The notes under the pieces are model-generated. The model was not told where the DNA came from, searched no databases, and saw only the letters and a list, made by a program, of their open reading frames with translations. Of a stretch of 64,000 nt of DNA, positions 52,058-60,590 are shown one piece after another. Source of the stretch: Bacteroidota bacterium. GTDB taxonomy: Bacteria > Bacteroidota > Bacteroidia > Chitinophagales > Saprospiraceae. The stretch is from contig JANSWP010000006.1 of the NCBI GenBank assembly GCA_024743405.1, forward strand, positions 62,001 to 126,000, written 5' to 3'. Position 1 is the first letter of the stretch; each line of letters starts with the position of its first letter. The position numbers were made by a program, and so were the translations under genes.

Positions 52058-52106
52058 AGCCCTTTACAGATTTAGTAACGCTGATTTTTTTTTAAATTGA
52101 ACGACC

Positions 52107-52664
52107 ATGAAATCCTTCTTAAAAGTTGATGATCAAATAACCATTCATTTACCAAAACTTGAATTTGCGGAAGAGATTTTCGAAATAATATCTAATCAAC
52201 AATTGTACTTAGGGGAATGGCTTCCTTGGGTCGAACGAACTAAATCGGTTGAATATCTAAGGGCATTTTTGAAGGATGCGGCTCGATTTAATCAGGGAGG
52301 GCAAAAGTTAACCACTTATGTATTATATGATGGAAAAATTGCTGGGTCTGTAAGTTTTGTAAAAATTGATAAAGAAATGCGGACAGCTGAATTGGGGTAT
52401 TGGCTTCGTGAAGAATTACAGGGGAAGGGAATCATGACAAAAGCTTGTCAAAGACTTATTGATTATAATTTTCGCACTAAAGCCATTAATAGAATTGAAA
52501 TAAAAGTGGCTACAAATAATGGGAAAAGTATTAAAATTCCGGAACGAATGGGGTTTTTGCATGAAGGTACCTTAAGACAAGCTGCCTTTTTTTATAATCA
52601 ATATTTTGATATGGAATTATTTTCCTTACTAAAAGACGACTGGCTAAAAATGAAAAATGAATGA
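52107..52664 (+). CDS. GNAT N-acetyltransferase, RimJ/RimL-like
   Basis: The 185-residue protein matches the ribosomal-protein-serine acetyltransferase group: LGEWLPWVERTKSVEYLRAF, TYVLYDGKIAGSVSFVKID, AELGYWLREELQGKGIMTKA with the acetyl-CoA loop (Q/RxxGxG/A), and IPERMGFLHEGTLRQAAFF. It acetylates an N-terminal or small-molecule amine with acetyl-CoA. RimL-like proteins in Bacteroidota are numerous, so the substrate is not assigned. Single gene. Confidence 0.88.
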   Translation: MKSFLKVDDQITIHLPKLEFAEEIFEIISNQQLYLGEWLPWVERTKSVEYLRAFLKDAARFNQGGQKLTTYVLYDGKIAGSVSFVKIDKEMRTAELGYWLREELQGKGIMTKACQRLIDYNFRTKAINRIEIKVATNNGKSIKIPERMGFLHEGTLRQAAFFYNQYFDMELFSLLKDDWLKMKNE

Positions 52665-52787
52665 TTTTGGTTAACACAAATTAAAACATTAATAATAAAA
52701 AAAGTAACTCCTTTATCAAACATTTCCTACTGAAGATAGCCATTTTAACTGAAGTTTTTATTTTAAAAACAAAAAATATCAAAACAA

Positions 52788-52857
52788 TTTGGTTTAAAAA
52801 CTTATTTGTTTTATTTTTACGACCAAATAATTGAATATTGTTTTAAAAAATAAAACA
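52788..52857 (+). promoter_or_regulatory. Promoter and palindromic operator candidate of the S24 repressor gene
   Basis: TTTG (52788-52791), 20-base spacer, TATTTTTA (52812-52819) match the Bacteroidota promoter except for the last base. Downstream, TGTTTTA (52839-52845) and TAAAACA (52851-52857) form a perfect inverted repeat with a 5-base centre, ending 7 bases before the ATG at 52865. The position suits autorepression by the encoded protein. Confidence 0.55.
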
Positions 52858-52864
52858 GACTAAA

Positions 52865-53599
52865 ATGATTAGAGAAGACCGTTTGGAATTAAATGAACGA
52901 TTTGTTAAAGTATTTGACCTTTTAGAGGATAGAGGTGAAATTGTAAAGAATGATCGAGGGGGTAAAGGGATGGGTGATTTCGCTGAAAAGATTTTGGGCA
53001 ATAGAGGTTATGGTCATATTATTCGTGCTTTTCTCAATCCTAAGGATAAAAGAGTTATTAGTTATTCTCAAGCAAGAACTTTATGCCGGGAGTATGGCGT
53101 CAGCGAAGCTTTTATGCTTGACGGGGTAGGTACTCCCTTTGGTTTTGATATCCCGAATAGTCATTCTTTTATTAATAATGATGCGCCCATTAATGGAAAC
53201 ATTCTGTATACATCCACAGAGGCATTTGCGGGCTCCACAGTAGAGGCTGGTTCATTTGCTAAAGAGGATCACTCTTGGTTTGCTATTCCAGGGGTTGCTG
53301 GTACTGGTTTAGTCGCATTTCCAATTAATGGAAATAGTATGGAACCTGTTATTCATAACGGTGATTTAGTGATTTGTCGTCAAATTGAAAGTTTAGAAAG
53401 TATCCATGATAATGATATTTATGCGGTAAAGAATAATGGTTCTCTTTGGGTAAAGTACGTCCAAAAGATTCGTCATGGAGGACGTGTCACACACCTCAAA
53501 TTAATTTCAGCTAATCACCTCGAACATGATCCTTTTGTAGAAGAGGTGAGTGTACATACCCGATTGTATAGAGTTATTCGAAGACTTAGTGATCTTTAG
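52865..53599 (+). CDS. LexA/CI-like S24 self-cleaving transcriptional repressor
   Basis: The 244-residue protein has an N-terminal helix-turn-helix-like region (about 8-92: RFVKVFDLLEDRGEIV ... SYSQARTLCREYGVSEAFML) and a C-terminal S24 domain. The nucleophile is Ser158 (INGNSMEPVI) and the general base Lys197 (LWVKYVQ). An Ala122-Gly123 bond (EAFAGST) lies 35 residues before the Ser, the same distance as in LexA. By family knowledge such proteins cleave themselves when RecA is activated, which derepresses their targets. No prophage genes surround it. A foldback element starts 4 bases after the stop. Confidence 0.85.
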   Translation: MIREDRLELNERFVKVFDLLEDRGEIVKNDRGGKGMGDFAEKILGNRGYGHIIRAFLNPKDKRVISYSQARTLCREYGVSEAFMLDGVGTPFGFDIPNSHSFINNDAPINGNILYTSTEAFAGSTVEAGSFAKEDHSWFAIPGVAGTGLVAFPINGNSMEPVIHNGDLVICRQIESLESIHDNDIYAVKNNGSLWVKYVQKIRHGGRVTHLKLISANHLEHDPFVEEVSVHTRLYRVIRRLSDL

Positions 53600-53602
53600 A
53601 GC

Positions 53603-53758
53603 TTGCGTATAAATATACGTTACACTTAACTTAATGGTGTCTTTTTGACTTTATATTTCGTTGTAAAATTGGTCATTTATCCAGATGGTCTACCAATTCC
53701 ACGTCTAGTCTGAAATAATAAATTCGCTCCTCAACTGCGTCGTAATATTTATACGCAA
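53603..53758 (+). repeat. Foldback element, divergent family member 4
   Basis: TTGCGTATAAATATACG (53603-53619) pairs with CGTAATATTTATACGCAA (53741-53758) except for one inserted base. Inside, GGTCAT/ATGGTC can pair with two G-U pairs around an 8-base loop (53671-53690). A box CCACGTCT (53699-53706) differs from CCTCGTCT in one base. Length (156 bp) and layout match the other three, but sequence similarity is weaker, so membership is tentative. Confidence 0.5.
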
Positions 53759-53863
53759 ACCTTTAATGTTTCGAGATAGGCATTTCAAAAGATAGTTTTG
53801 TGTTAGTTTCTCATAGGCATGTCGTCAAAGCATGACCTAATATCCTGCTGTTTTAAATTCGCT

Positions 53864-53896
53864 CTCCCGGATGATTGATTATCCGGGAGTCCTTTT
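53864..53896 (+). terminator. Terminator in the S24-rlmB convergent gap
   Basis: CTCCCGGAT (53864-53872) pairs perfectly with ATCCGGGAG (53881-53889), followed by TCCTTTT. The T-run is on the plus strand. The gap 53600-53931 contains only the foldback element and this hairpin. Confidence 0.8.
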
Positions 53897-53931
53897 ATTC
53901 TAGAGATAAGGAATTTATTTGAAGGGAAAAA

Positions 53932-54678
53932 CTAAAGTCTTTGTCTCAATACTTCATATAGAATAATTCCTGTAGCAACCGAAACATTGAAAGAATCTGT
54001 TGTTCCAACTTGAGGAATGATGAAATTTTGATTGACTTTTTTTAATACTGGAAAGCTTACACCATCACCTTCTGAACCAATGATCACAGCGGCTGGTTGT
54101 GTCCAATCTAATTCGAAAACTTTCTTCGAAGCGTTTAAGTCACTTGCATAAGTTTGAATACCTGAAAGCTCTAAATATTCCATAGAGCCAATTAAACTCT
54201 TTTCTCTACAAACAGGGATTCGAGTGAGTGCCCCTGCCGAAGTTTTTATTGCTTCTTCGTTAATTTGGGCGTTTCCTTTTTGAGCGATAACAATCGCATG
54301 AACGCCACAAATTTCTGCAGATCGAGCAATAGCACCAAAGTTTCGAATGTCAGTGATGCCATCTAACAAAAGAATTAAGGGTGTTTCCGACTTTTCGTAA
54401 ATCATAGGAAGCACATCCTCTAACTTATAATACTTTATACTTGAAAGAAAGCCTACAATTCCTTGATGATTGCCTTTTACAAATTTAGATAATCGTTCTT
54501 TTGGGACAACTTGAACGGGTATATTGTTTGATTTGGATAAGTGACGAATTTCTTTTTCAAATTCTCCACGAATGCCTTTTTGTAATAGAATCTTATCAAT
54601 GGAACTTCCAGAATTGATGGCATCCACAATTGGATGGCGTCCATAAATAATAGATTTTTTGATGCTATTTTTTGTCAT
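53932..54678 (-). CDS. rlmB: 23S rRNA (guanosine-2'-O)-methyltransferase RlmB
   Basis: The 248-residue SPOUT protein has an N-terminal substrate-binding domain (YGRHPIVDAINSGSSIDKIL, HQGIVGFLS) and a trefoil-knot domain with LLLDGITDIRNFGAIARSAE, KTSAGALTRIPVCR, VIIGSEGDGVS and TDSFNVSVATGIILYEV. RlmB methylates G2251 in the 23S P-loop. TrmH-family paralogues exist, but the length and the N-terminal domain fit RlmB. Single gene. A 100-codon plus-strand frame over its start (54634-54936) is not supported. Confidence 0.88.
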   Translation of the reverse strand: MTKNSIKKSIIYGRHPIVDAINSGSSIDKILLQKGIRGEFEKEIRHLSKSNNIPVQVVPKERLSKFVKGNHQGIVGFLSSIKYYKLEDVLPMIYEKSETPLILLLDGITDIRNFGAIARSAEICGVHAIVIAQKGNAQINEEAIKTSAGALTRIPVCREKSLIGSMEYLELSGIQTYASDLNASKKVFELDWTQPAAVIIGSEGDGVSFPVLKKVNQNFIIPQVGTTDSFNVSVATGIILYEVLRQRL

Positions 54679-54932
54679 AATGTGACTTCCAAGTATTTTA
54701 GAATAAATGATAGCTTAGAAAAGAAAAGGATCGAGCAAGCTTCGGCAAGGTATAAATTATCATGCTATTTTTTAATATCACTTGATTTTGTTTTACTTTG
54801 CCGGCTATTTCTAAGAGGAAAATTAATTATTTCAGAAGTTAACGATTTTAGTGAAAAAGGAAGTGACCATAGTAAAGGTCTTAACGAACTCCTATCTTTT
54901 TCTTTTCAATTCAATAACAAGCAGGATTTATT

Positions 54933-57281
54933 TTGAGATTTTCATTAATAATATCATTCTTTTTTTTTTTGGTGAATTGGAATTTATATGCCCAAAACCC
55001 TTCAATTAACACCTCTTCAAAAGAGTATGAAAATACTCCTCTTTTAGTCGAATATTTACCTAATGGAGGTGTTTTTTCAGATCAGCAAATGGTAGAGTTA
55101 TTTGCGCCAGGAGCCTCTATTTATTATACCATAGATGGGTCTACTCCTGAACGAAAGCAGGCCTTAAAATATGAACGACCTATCTTTATTGATAAAACGA
55201 CCGTTGTTAGAGCGATTGCTTTCAATAGAGAAAATAAGAGTAATATTTTTAGCCATACTTATTTTATTAATGAGCCTGAATCTACCTTCCCAATTGTCTC
55301 TTTATCTTTAAGTCCCAATATTTTATTTGATTCTGAATATGGACTTTTCATGAAAGGGTCAAATGCTATTGATTCACTTTGGAAATTGCCAGGTGCAAAT
55401 TTTTGGAGTCGAAAAGAATTTCCTATTAATGCTGAGATCTTTGAAACCAATGGTGATTGTATTTATCGTAGCCTTTCTGGGTTTCGCTTATTTGGAGGGA
55501 TGAGTCGGTTGTTTCCTCAAAAATCATTTACACTCGTTGCCAGAAAACGATATGGTCAAAAGAGAATTAAGCATGCTGTTTTTGGGGAGAATGGGTTAGA
55601 AAAGTTCAAATTTTTGGTTCTTCGAAACTCGGGAAGTGATTATGGGAAAACCCATTTTCGGGATGGATTAATGACTAATTTATTAGAAGACTGGGATATT
55701 GAAAAACAGGATTTTCGCCCAGCTCATGTATACATAAATGGAGAGTATTGGGGTATCTATAATATTCGAGAAAAAATAAATAGATATTTTATTGCTGATC
55801 ATCACAAAGAGGTGGATAAAGATAGCATAGACTTTTTCGAACATAGGTTTGTTCGAAAAAGAGGAAATATTAAGCATTATCGTGATTTTCTAAAATTTTT
55901 GAAAGAACAGGAATTGACGAATTCAACCAATTATGCTTATGTGAAATCTCAGATGGATGTAGAAAATTTTATTGATTATCAAGTCGCTCAGATTTATTTT
56001 GACAATCAAGATGCTGGAGGGAATATAAAATTTTGGCGACCTCAAAAGCCAAATGGAAAATGGCGATGGATTCTTTATGATACAGATTGGGGGTTTGGTT
56101 TGCATAGGTCTGAGAATTACAAAAAAAATAGTCTTGCTTTTCATACCAATCCTGACGGACCATCTTGGCCAAACCCGCCTTGGAGTACGTTTATCTTAAG
56201 AAAATTATTAGAAAATAGAGCGTTCGAGAATGCTTTTATCAATCGATTTGCTGATCGATTGAATACTACTTTTACAAGTGAAAATGTAAAGAATGAAATT
56301 TCGGAAATATATAATGATTTTCTACCTGAGATGCCTCGACATTTGAAAAGGTGGCGTATGAGTAAAACTCGATGGCAAGAACAAGTGCAGGTTTTAAGGA
56401 CTTTTGCTAAAGAACGCCCAGCATATGTTTGGGCACATTTAGAGGAAAAGTTTAACACGGGGCCACAAAAAGATCTAGGACTTGAGGTGACTCATGGAGG
56501 ATATGTTTTAATTAATGAAAATCTTAGGATTGAAGATCAATTTTCAGGGAAATATTTCCAAAACATACCTATAAAAATAGAAGCAATTCCAGCTTTAGGA
56601 TATCGATTCTCTCATTGGGAAGGTATCAGTATTGATAAAGAAGAAAAGAAAATAGCACTAAAGTTGAGGCGGAAAAAATATAATTTGAAAGCTGTTTTTG
56701 AAAAATTTGAACATCCTTTGGTTCACCAAATTATGATAAATGAAGTCAGTCCAAATAATAAAAAATCAGGAGATTGGTTGGAGATTTACAATAATTCTGA
56801 GAACTCAATAAACCTTGAAAATTGGATATTGGCGGATTCAAAAAATGAGTTTCTTTTTCCAAAAGCGATGCTTGCACCTAAAGATTATATTATTGTTTGC
56901 GAAGATTCTGTGTCTTTTGAAAAATCTTTTCCAAATGCTTACAATTACCTTGGCGGTTTAGGATTTGGACTTAATAAAGTATCAGAAACCATTCAACTTT
57001 TTTCACCGGAAGGGGCTGCTATTGATAGTGTCGGATATCACAATATCGAGGCAAGAGATTCTGTGTTTACACTTAACCTTTTATTACCGTGGCTAAATAA
57101 TAGTGATTTTGAAAATTGGGAAATGCTTTCTGGTGAAGGTACGCCCAACTCCGCCAATCGATATTATGTTGAGAGTACTATACAAGCGGAACGTGAATTG
57201 TGGATGCAAATTGGTGGTGCGATTGCTGTCATTTTACTTTGTGTCATGATGTTATTTTTGAAACAAACTGGTAAAATTTAA
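54933..57281 (+). CDS. CotH kinase-like secreted protein with FN3-like, CotH and lamin-tail domains
   Basis: The 782-residue protein starts at a TTG (54933) directly before a signal peptide (RFSLIISFFFFLVNWNLYAQ). A chitobiase/hexosaminidase-type domain follows (about 45-115, YYTIDGSTPERKQALKY), then a CotH domain (about 120-490: FRLFGGMSRLFPQKSF, LVLRNSGSDYGKTHFRDGLM, WILYDTDWGFG), a Listeria-type repeat region (SHWEGISI) and a lamin-tail domain (about 615-740: INEVSPNNKKSGDWLEIYNN). A final helix (about 756-776) anchors it. CotH homologues phosphorylate or bind envelope components, but the function here is unknown. Its stop is one base before hemW. Confidence 0.85.
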   Translation: MRFSLIISFFFFLVNWNLYAQNPSINTSSKEYENTPLLVEYLPNGGVFSDQQMVELFAPGASIYYTIDGSTPERKQALKYERPIFIDKTTVVRAIAFNRENKSNIFSHTYFINEPESTFPIVSLSLSPNILFDSEYGLFMKGSNAIDSLWKLPGANFWSRKEFPINAEIFETNGDCIYRSLSGFRLFGGMSRLFPQKSFTLVARKRYGQKRIKHAVFGENGLEKFKFLVLRNSGSDYGKTHFRDGLMTNLLEDWDIEKQDFRPAHVYINGEYWGIYNIREKINRYFIADHHKEVDKDSIDFFEHRFVRKRGNIKHYRDFLKFLKEQELTNSTNYAYVKSQMDVENFIDYQVAQIYFDNQDAGGNIKFWRPQKPNGKWRWILYDTDWGFGLHRSENYKKNSLAFHTNPDGPSWPNPPWSTFILRKLLENRAFENAFINRFADRLNTTFTSENVKNEISEIYNDFLPEMPRHLKRWRMSKTRWQEQVQVLRTFAKERPAYVWAHLEEKFNTGPQKDLGLEVTHGGYVLINENLRIEDQFSGKYFQNIPIKIEAIPALGYRFSHWEGISIDKEEKKIALKLRRKKYNLKAVFEKFEHPLVHQIMINEVSPNNKKSGDWLEIYNNSENSINLENWILADSKNEFLFPKAMLAPKDYIIVCEDSVSFEKSFPNAYNYLGGLGFGLNKVSETIQLFSPEGAAIDSVGYHNIEARDSVFTLNLLLPWLNNSDFENWEMLSGEGTPNSANRYYVESTIQAERELWMQIGGAIAVILLCVMMLFLKQTGKI

Positions 57282-57282
57282 A

Positions 57283-58410
57283 ATGGCGGGCATATATATT
57301 CATATCCCATTCTGTAAACAAGCTTGTCACTATTGCAATTTTCATTTTTCAACATCTTTGAAATATAAATCTCAAATGGTAAATGCCATTATGGCTGAGA
57401 TTGATATTCAAAGAGATTACTTGAAGGGCGAACAAATTGAAACGATTTATTTTGGAGGTGGTACACCGTCTTTACTTTCTAAAGAAGATTTAGATCTTTT
57501 TTTTGAAAAAATATATGCTGTTCATACTGTTTCTGAAAATCCAGAAATCACATTCGAAGCGAACCCAGATGATTTGACTCTAGAAAAGTTAAGAGAACTC
57601 AAGCAAACGCGGATTAATAGGTTGAGTATAGGGATCCAATCATTTTCTGAGGAGGATTTACAATATATGAATCGAGCGCATAATGCGAAAGAGGCGGAAA
57701 ATTGTATAAGGTTTGCTCAAGATCTAGGGTTTGAAAACTTGACAATTGACCTCATTTATGGATCTCCTACAACCTCCGATTTGCAATGGGAAACCAACCT
57801 TCAAACCGTTTTTGACCATCAAATTCCACATATCTCTTGTTATTGTTTGACCATCGAGCCCAAAACTGCTTTAGCCCATTTTGTGAAAGTTGGAAAAGCA
57901 AAACCTGTCGACGAACATCAGTCAGCTCGGCAGTTTGAAATGCTTATTCACGCCATGAAAAGAAATGAATATGAGCATTACGAAATTTCTAATTTTGCAA
58001 AGGAAGGCTGGTATTCCAAACATAATTCGAATTATTGGAAAGGGGCAAAATATTTAGGTTTGGGTCCTTCTGCACATTCATTTGACGGTGAAAGTCGGCA
58101 ATGGAATATTGCAAATAATGCGCAATATTTGAAAGCAATTCAGAATGGATTTTCGAGCTTTGAAAAAGAAATAATTTCACCAGAAACGAGGTATAATGAA
58201 TATGTAATGACTTCATTGAGAACAAGCTGGGGATGTGACCTGAATGAATTGAAAAAGATTGGTGGGGAGTTTGAAAAATTCTTTTTAAAAAATGTAATTC
58301 CATTTATCACTAATGAGTTGGTGGAGGAAAAGAGGAATAGGATTTACATCCTCACTGAAAAGGGAAAATTACTTGCTGATAATATCGCTATGGAGTTGTT
58401 TTGGGAATAA
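57283..58410 (+). CDS. hemW: Radical SAM heme chaperone HemW
   Basis: The 375-residue protein starts MAGIYIHIPFCKQACHYCNF with the radical SAM CxxxCxxC motif, then FGGGTPSLLS, EANPDDLT, NRLSIGIQSFSEEDL and a C-terminal HemN-like region (SNYWKGAKYLGLGPSAHSFD). The missing extra cysteine of HemN and the GGTPS motif fit HemW, which binds heme and delivers it to membrane proteins; it is not the coproporphyrinogen oxidase. It starts 2 bases after the CotH gene, so the two are co-transcribed. Confidence 0.9.
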   Translation: MAGIYIHIPFCKQACHYCNFHFSTSLKYKSQMVNAIMAEIDIQRDYLKGEQIETIYFGGGTPSLLSKEDLDLFFEKIYAVHTVSENPEITFEANPDDLTLEKLRELKQTRINRLSIGIQSFSEEDLQYMNRAHNAKEAENCIRFAQDLGFENLTIDLIYGSPTTSDLQWETNLQTVFDHQIPHISCYCLTIEPKTALAHFVKVGKAKPVDEHQSARQFEMLIHAMKRNEYEHYEISNFAKEGWYSKHNSNYWKGAKYLGLGPSAHSFDGESRQWNIANNAQYLKAIQNGFSSFEKEIISPETRYNEYVMTSLRTSWGCDLNELKKIGGEFEKFFLKNVIPFITNELVEEKRNRIYILTEKGKLLADNIAMELFWE

Positions 58411-58459
58411 AAATCCTTATTCATTTGATTCATTTCCTATTTTTACAAAAAATCCAATT

Positions 58460-60502
58460 ATGAAAATGAATCAATCACTCAACCTTTCGAAAATTGAAAA
58501 TTCTATAAAGGTTATACTTACCACAATCTTTTTTCTCTTCAATATTGGAATTTCTTTTGCTCAACCCATTTCAGAATGGGCGCCATTTTTTCATGGAGTT
58601 GCTTCTGGGGAACCATCTGAAAACAGCATTATTCTTTGGACGAGAGTTACACCCGATTCAATGATGACGGGAAATATTGAAGTTGATTGGAAGATCGCCA
58701 CAGATCCGGAGTTGACGAATATTCTTTTTTCGGGAGTGACAGAGGCAGAACAAATTAAGGACTACACTGTAAAAATTAAAGTTGAAGGTTTGGCTTCTGG
58801 GGGTACTTATTATTATGGTTTTTCGGCTTTAGGTAAAAACTCTTTAACAGGAAGAACGAAAACTACTCCAGCGGGAGCAGATGCCGAACATTTAAAATTT
58901 GGAGTGGTCAATTGTGCGAATTTTCAAACTGGATATTTTAATGCGTATCAACAATTGTCCAAAAGAAATGATTTGGATGCGGTAATTTTTTTAGGCGATT
59001 TCTTTTATGAATATGGAAATGGGGTAGTCGCAAATCCAGATATTTTGGCGGATCGACAGATTGAGCCAGCTAATGAAGTAGTTACTTTAGATGATTACCG
59101 AATGCGCTATTCAACTTATCATTTAGATACTAATATTATTCGATTGCTTCAGCAACATCCATTAATTGCGGTTTGGGATGATCACGAATTTGCCAATAAC
59201 GCATGGATTGGTGGTGCAACGAATCACAATCCTGGAGAAGGAGAATGGGAGGATCGAAAAGCCGCTGCGAGCCAAGCTTATTTTGAATGGATACCGATAG
59301 AAAATAATCCTGACAATCGAATTTACCGAAGCCTTAGATATGGTGATTTGATGGAGTTAATCATGCTAGATACCCGAATTACAGGCCGCGAAGAACCTTT
59401 CGCTAGCCTTCTTGATCCGGGCATTCAAAATCCAGACCGAACCATTTTAGGTACTGAACAAAAAGCCTGGTTCTTTGATAAATTATTGAATTCAGATGCT
59501 AAATGGAAAGTAGTAGGGAATCAGGTTGTTTTTTCCAAATTCAGTATGGGATGGTTAACTATTTTGAGTCCTACTCAAACCTTTTATGGATATGAAAATT
59601 TGTTTTTAGACAATTGGAAAGGATTTCCAGCGGAACAACAGCAAGTCCTAGATTATATTGAAGAGAATGAGATTGATAATATTGTCATTGTTTCGGGTGA
59701 TATTCATAATGCATTCGCACAAGACGTTCCGAATACACCAAATGAATTCATTTTGGTAGATACGGCAAATTTGACACAGGTTCCGCTATATACGCCGTCA
59801 GATACTTATGATAGCGTGACCGGAGAAGGTTCCTTAGCGGTCGAAATGGTTGTACAGTCTGTTACTTCTGATAATTTTGATGAACTATTTGGAGCAGTAG
59901 TAGCGGCATTTGTAGCGCCTTTTATCAATAAAGACGTTGTGGCTGCAGCGGGTTCGATTAATTTAGGGAATCCGAACCCTCAACTAAAATATGCTGATTT
60001 AGCGAATCATGGATATTTTATTTTAGATGTAAAACCGGATAGCGTTCAAGGAAATTGGTATTATACGCCCATTTTAAATCCTTCTCAAGATCAGACTTTT
60101 GGACAAGCTTGGTATACTTTGGATGGTGAAAATCGGCTTCGTCAATCAATGAACGATAGTGAACCTAAATTTAATCAAGATACTCCAGCCCCGCCGAACC
60201 CTTCAGGGCTAGTTAATGTCGAGTTTTTATCGAAAAAGACCTCTCCTTTTACTTTGTTGGGGCTTTATCCAAACCCTTTTAATGAATACCAAGTTTTACA
60301 TTTTGGACTCAATAAGCATTCGGAAATTGAAATAAGTTTATTAAATGGAAATGGGCAGACGGTAGAAATTTTATTTTCGGGCAATCAGCCTGAGGGGGTA
60401 TATGCTGTTGATTTAAAAAATATGGATTTAGCGACAGGAAATTACTTTTGGAGAATTCAATTAGGTGACTTTATACAACTCATAAAAGCTGTAAAACAGT
60501 AG
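58460..60502 (+). CDS. PhoD-like phosphatase with T9SS C-terminal sorting domain
   Basis: From the ATG at 58460 the protein has 680 residues. The frame extends upstream into hemW, but that part is a shadow. It has a signal peptide (about 1-34), an N-terminal PhoD Ig-like domain (WAPFFHGVASGEPSENSIIL ... TRVTPD), and a metal-binding catalytic domain with NCANFQTGYFNAYQQL, FLGDFFYEYG, WDDHEFANNAW and VVSGDIHNAFA. The C-terminal 80 residues (YPNPFNEYQVLHFGLNKHSE ... NYFWRI) form a type A T9SS sorting domain. It is an alkaline phosphodiesterase-type enzyme secreted through T9SS. Confidence 0.9.
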   Translation: MKMNQSLNLSKIENSIKVILTTIFFLFNIGISFAQPISEWAPFFHGVASGEPSENSIILWTRVTPDSMMTGNIEVDWKIATDPELTNILFSGVTEAEQIKDYTVKIKVEGLASGGTYYYGFSALGKNSLTGRTKTTPAGADAEHLKFGVVNCANFQTGYFNAYQQLSKRNDLDAVIFLGDFFYEYGNGVVANPDILADRQIEPANEVVTLDDYRMRYSTYHLDTNIIRLLQQHPLIAVWDDHEFANNAWIGGATNHNPGEGEWEDRKAAASQAYFEWIPIENNPDNRIYRSLRYGDLMELIMLDTRITGREEPFASLLDPGIQNPDRTILGTEQKAWFFDKLLNSDAKWKVVGNQVVFSKFSMGWLTILSPTQTFYGYENLFLDNWKGFPAEQQQVLDYIEENEIDNIVIVSGDIHNAFAQDVPNTPNEFILVDTANLTQVPLYTPSDTYDSVTGEGSLAVEMVVQSVTSDNFDELFGAVVAAFVAPFINKDVVAAAGSINLGNPNPQLKYADLANHGYFILDVKPDSVQGNWYYTPILNPSQDQTFGQAWYTLDGENRLRQSMNDSEPKFNQDTPAPPNPSGLVNVEFLSKKTSPFTLLGLYPNPFNEYQVLHFGLNKHSEIEISLLNGNGQTVEILFSGNQPEGVYAVDLKNMDLATGNYFWRIQLGDFIQLIKAVKQ

Positions 60503-60518
60503 TTTTTTAAAATACCGA

Positions 60519-60556
60519 CAAGCCCGATGTATCCATTTAAAGACACATCGGGCTTG
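60519..60556. terminator. Bidirectional terminator between PhoD and the CHU_C gene
   Basis: CAAGCCCGATGT (60519-60530) pairs perfectly with ACATCGGGCTTG (60545-60556) over 12 bp. It lies in an 88-base gap between convergent genes. Confidence 0.82.
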
Positions 60557-60590
60557 CCAATTCTGAATCTATTTCTGTTTAATTCTACAG

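Noticed and set aside
51078-53599. Plasmid or prophage island formed by ParA, RHH-like protein and S24 repressor
   Set aside because: Housekeeping genes (rsmA, rlmB) flank it closely, and no integrase, replication or phage structural gene is present.
54634-54936. 100-codon plus-strand frame upstream of the CotH gene
   Set aside because: It overlaps the N-terminus of rlmB on the other strand and has no recognisable domain or signal. Ordinary chance frame.
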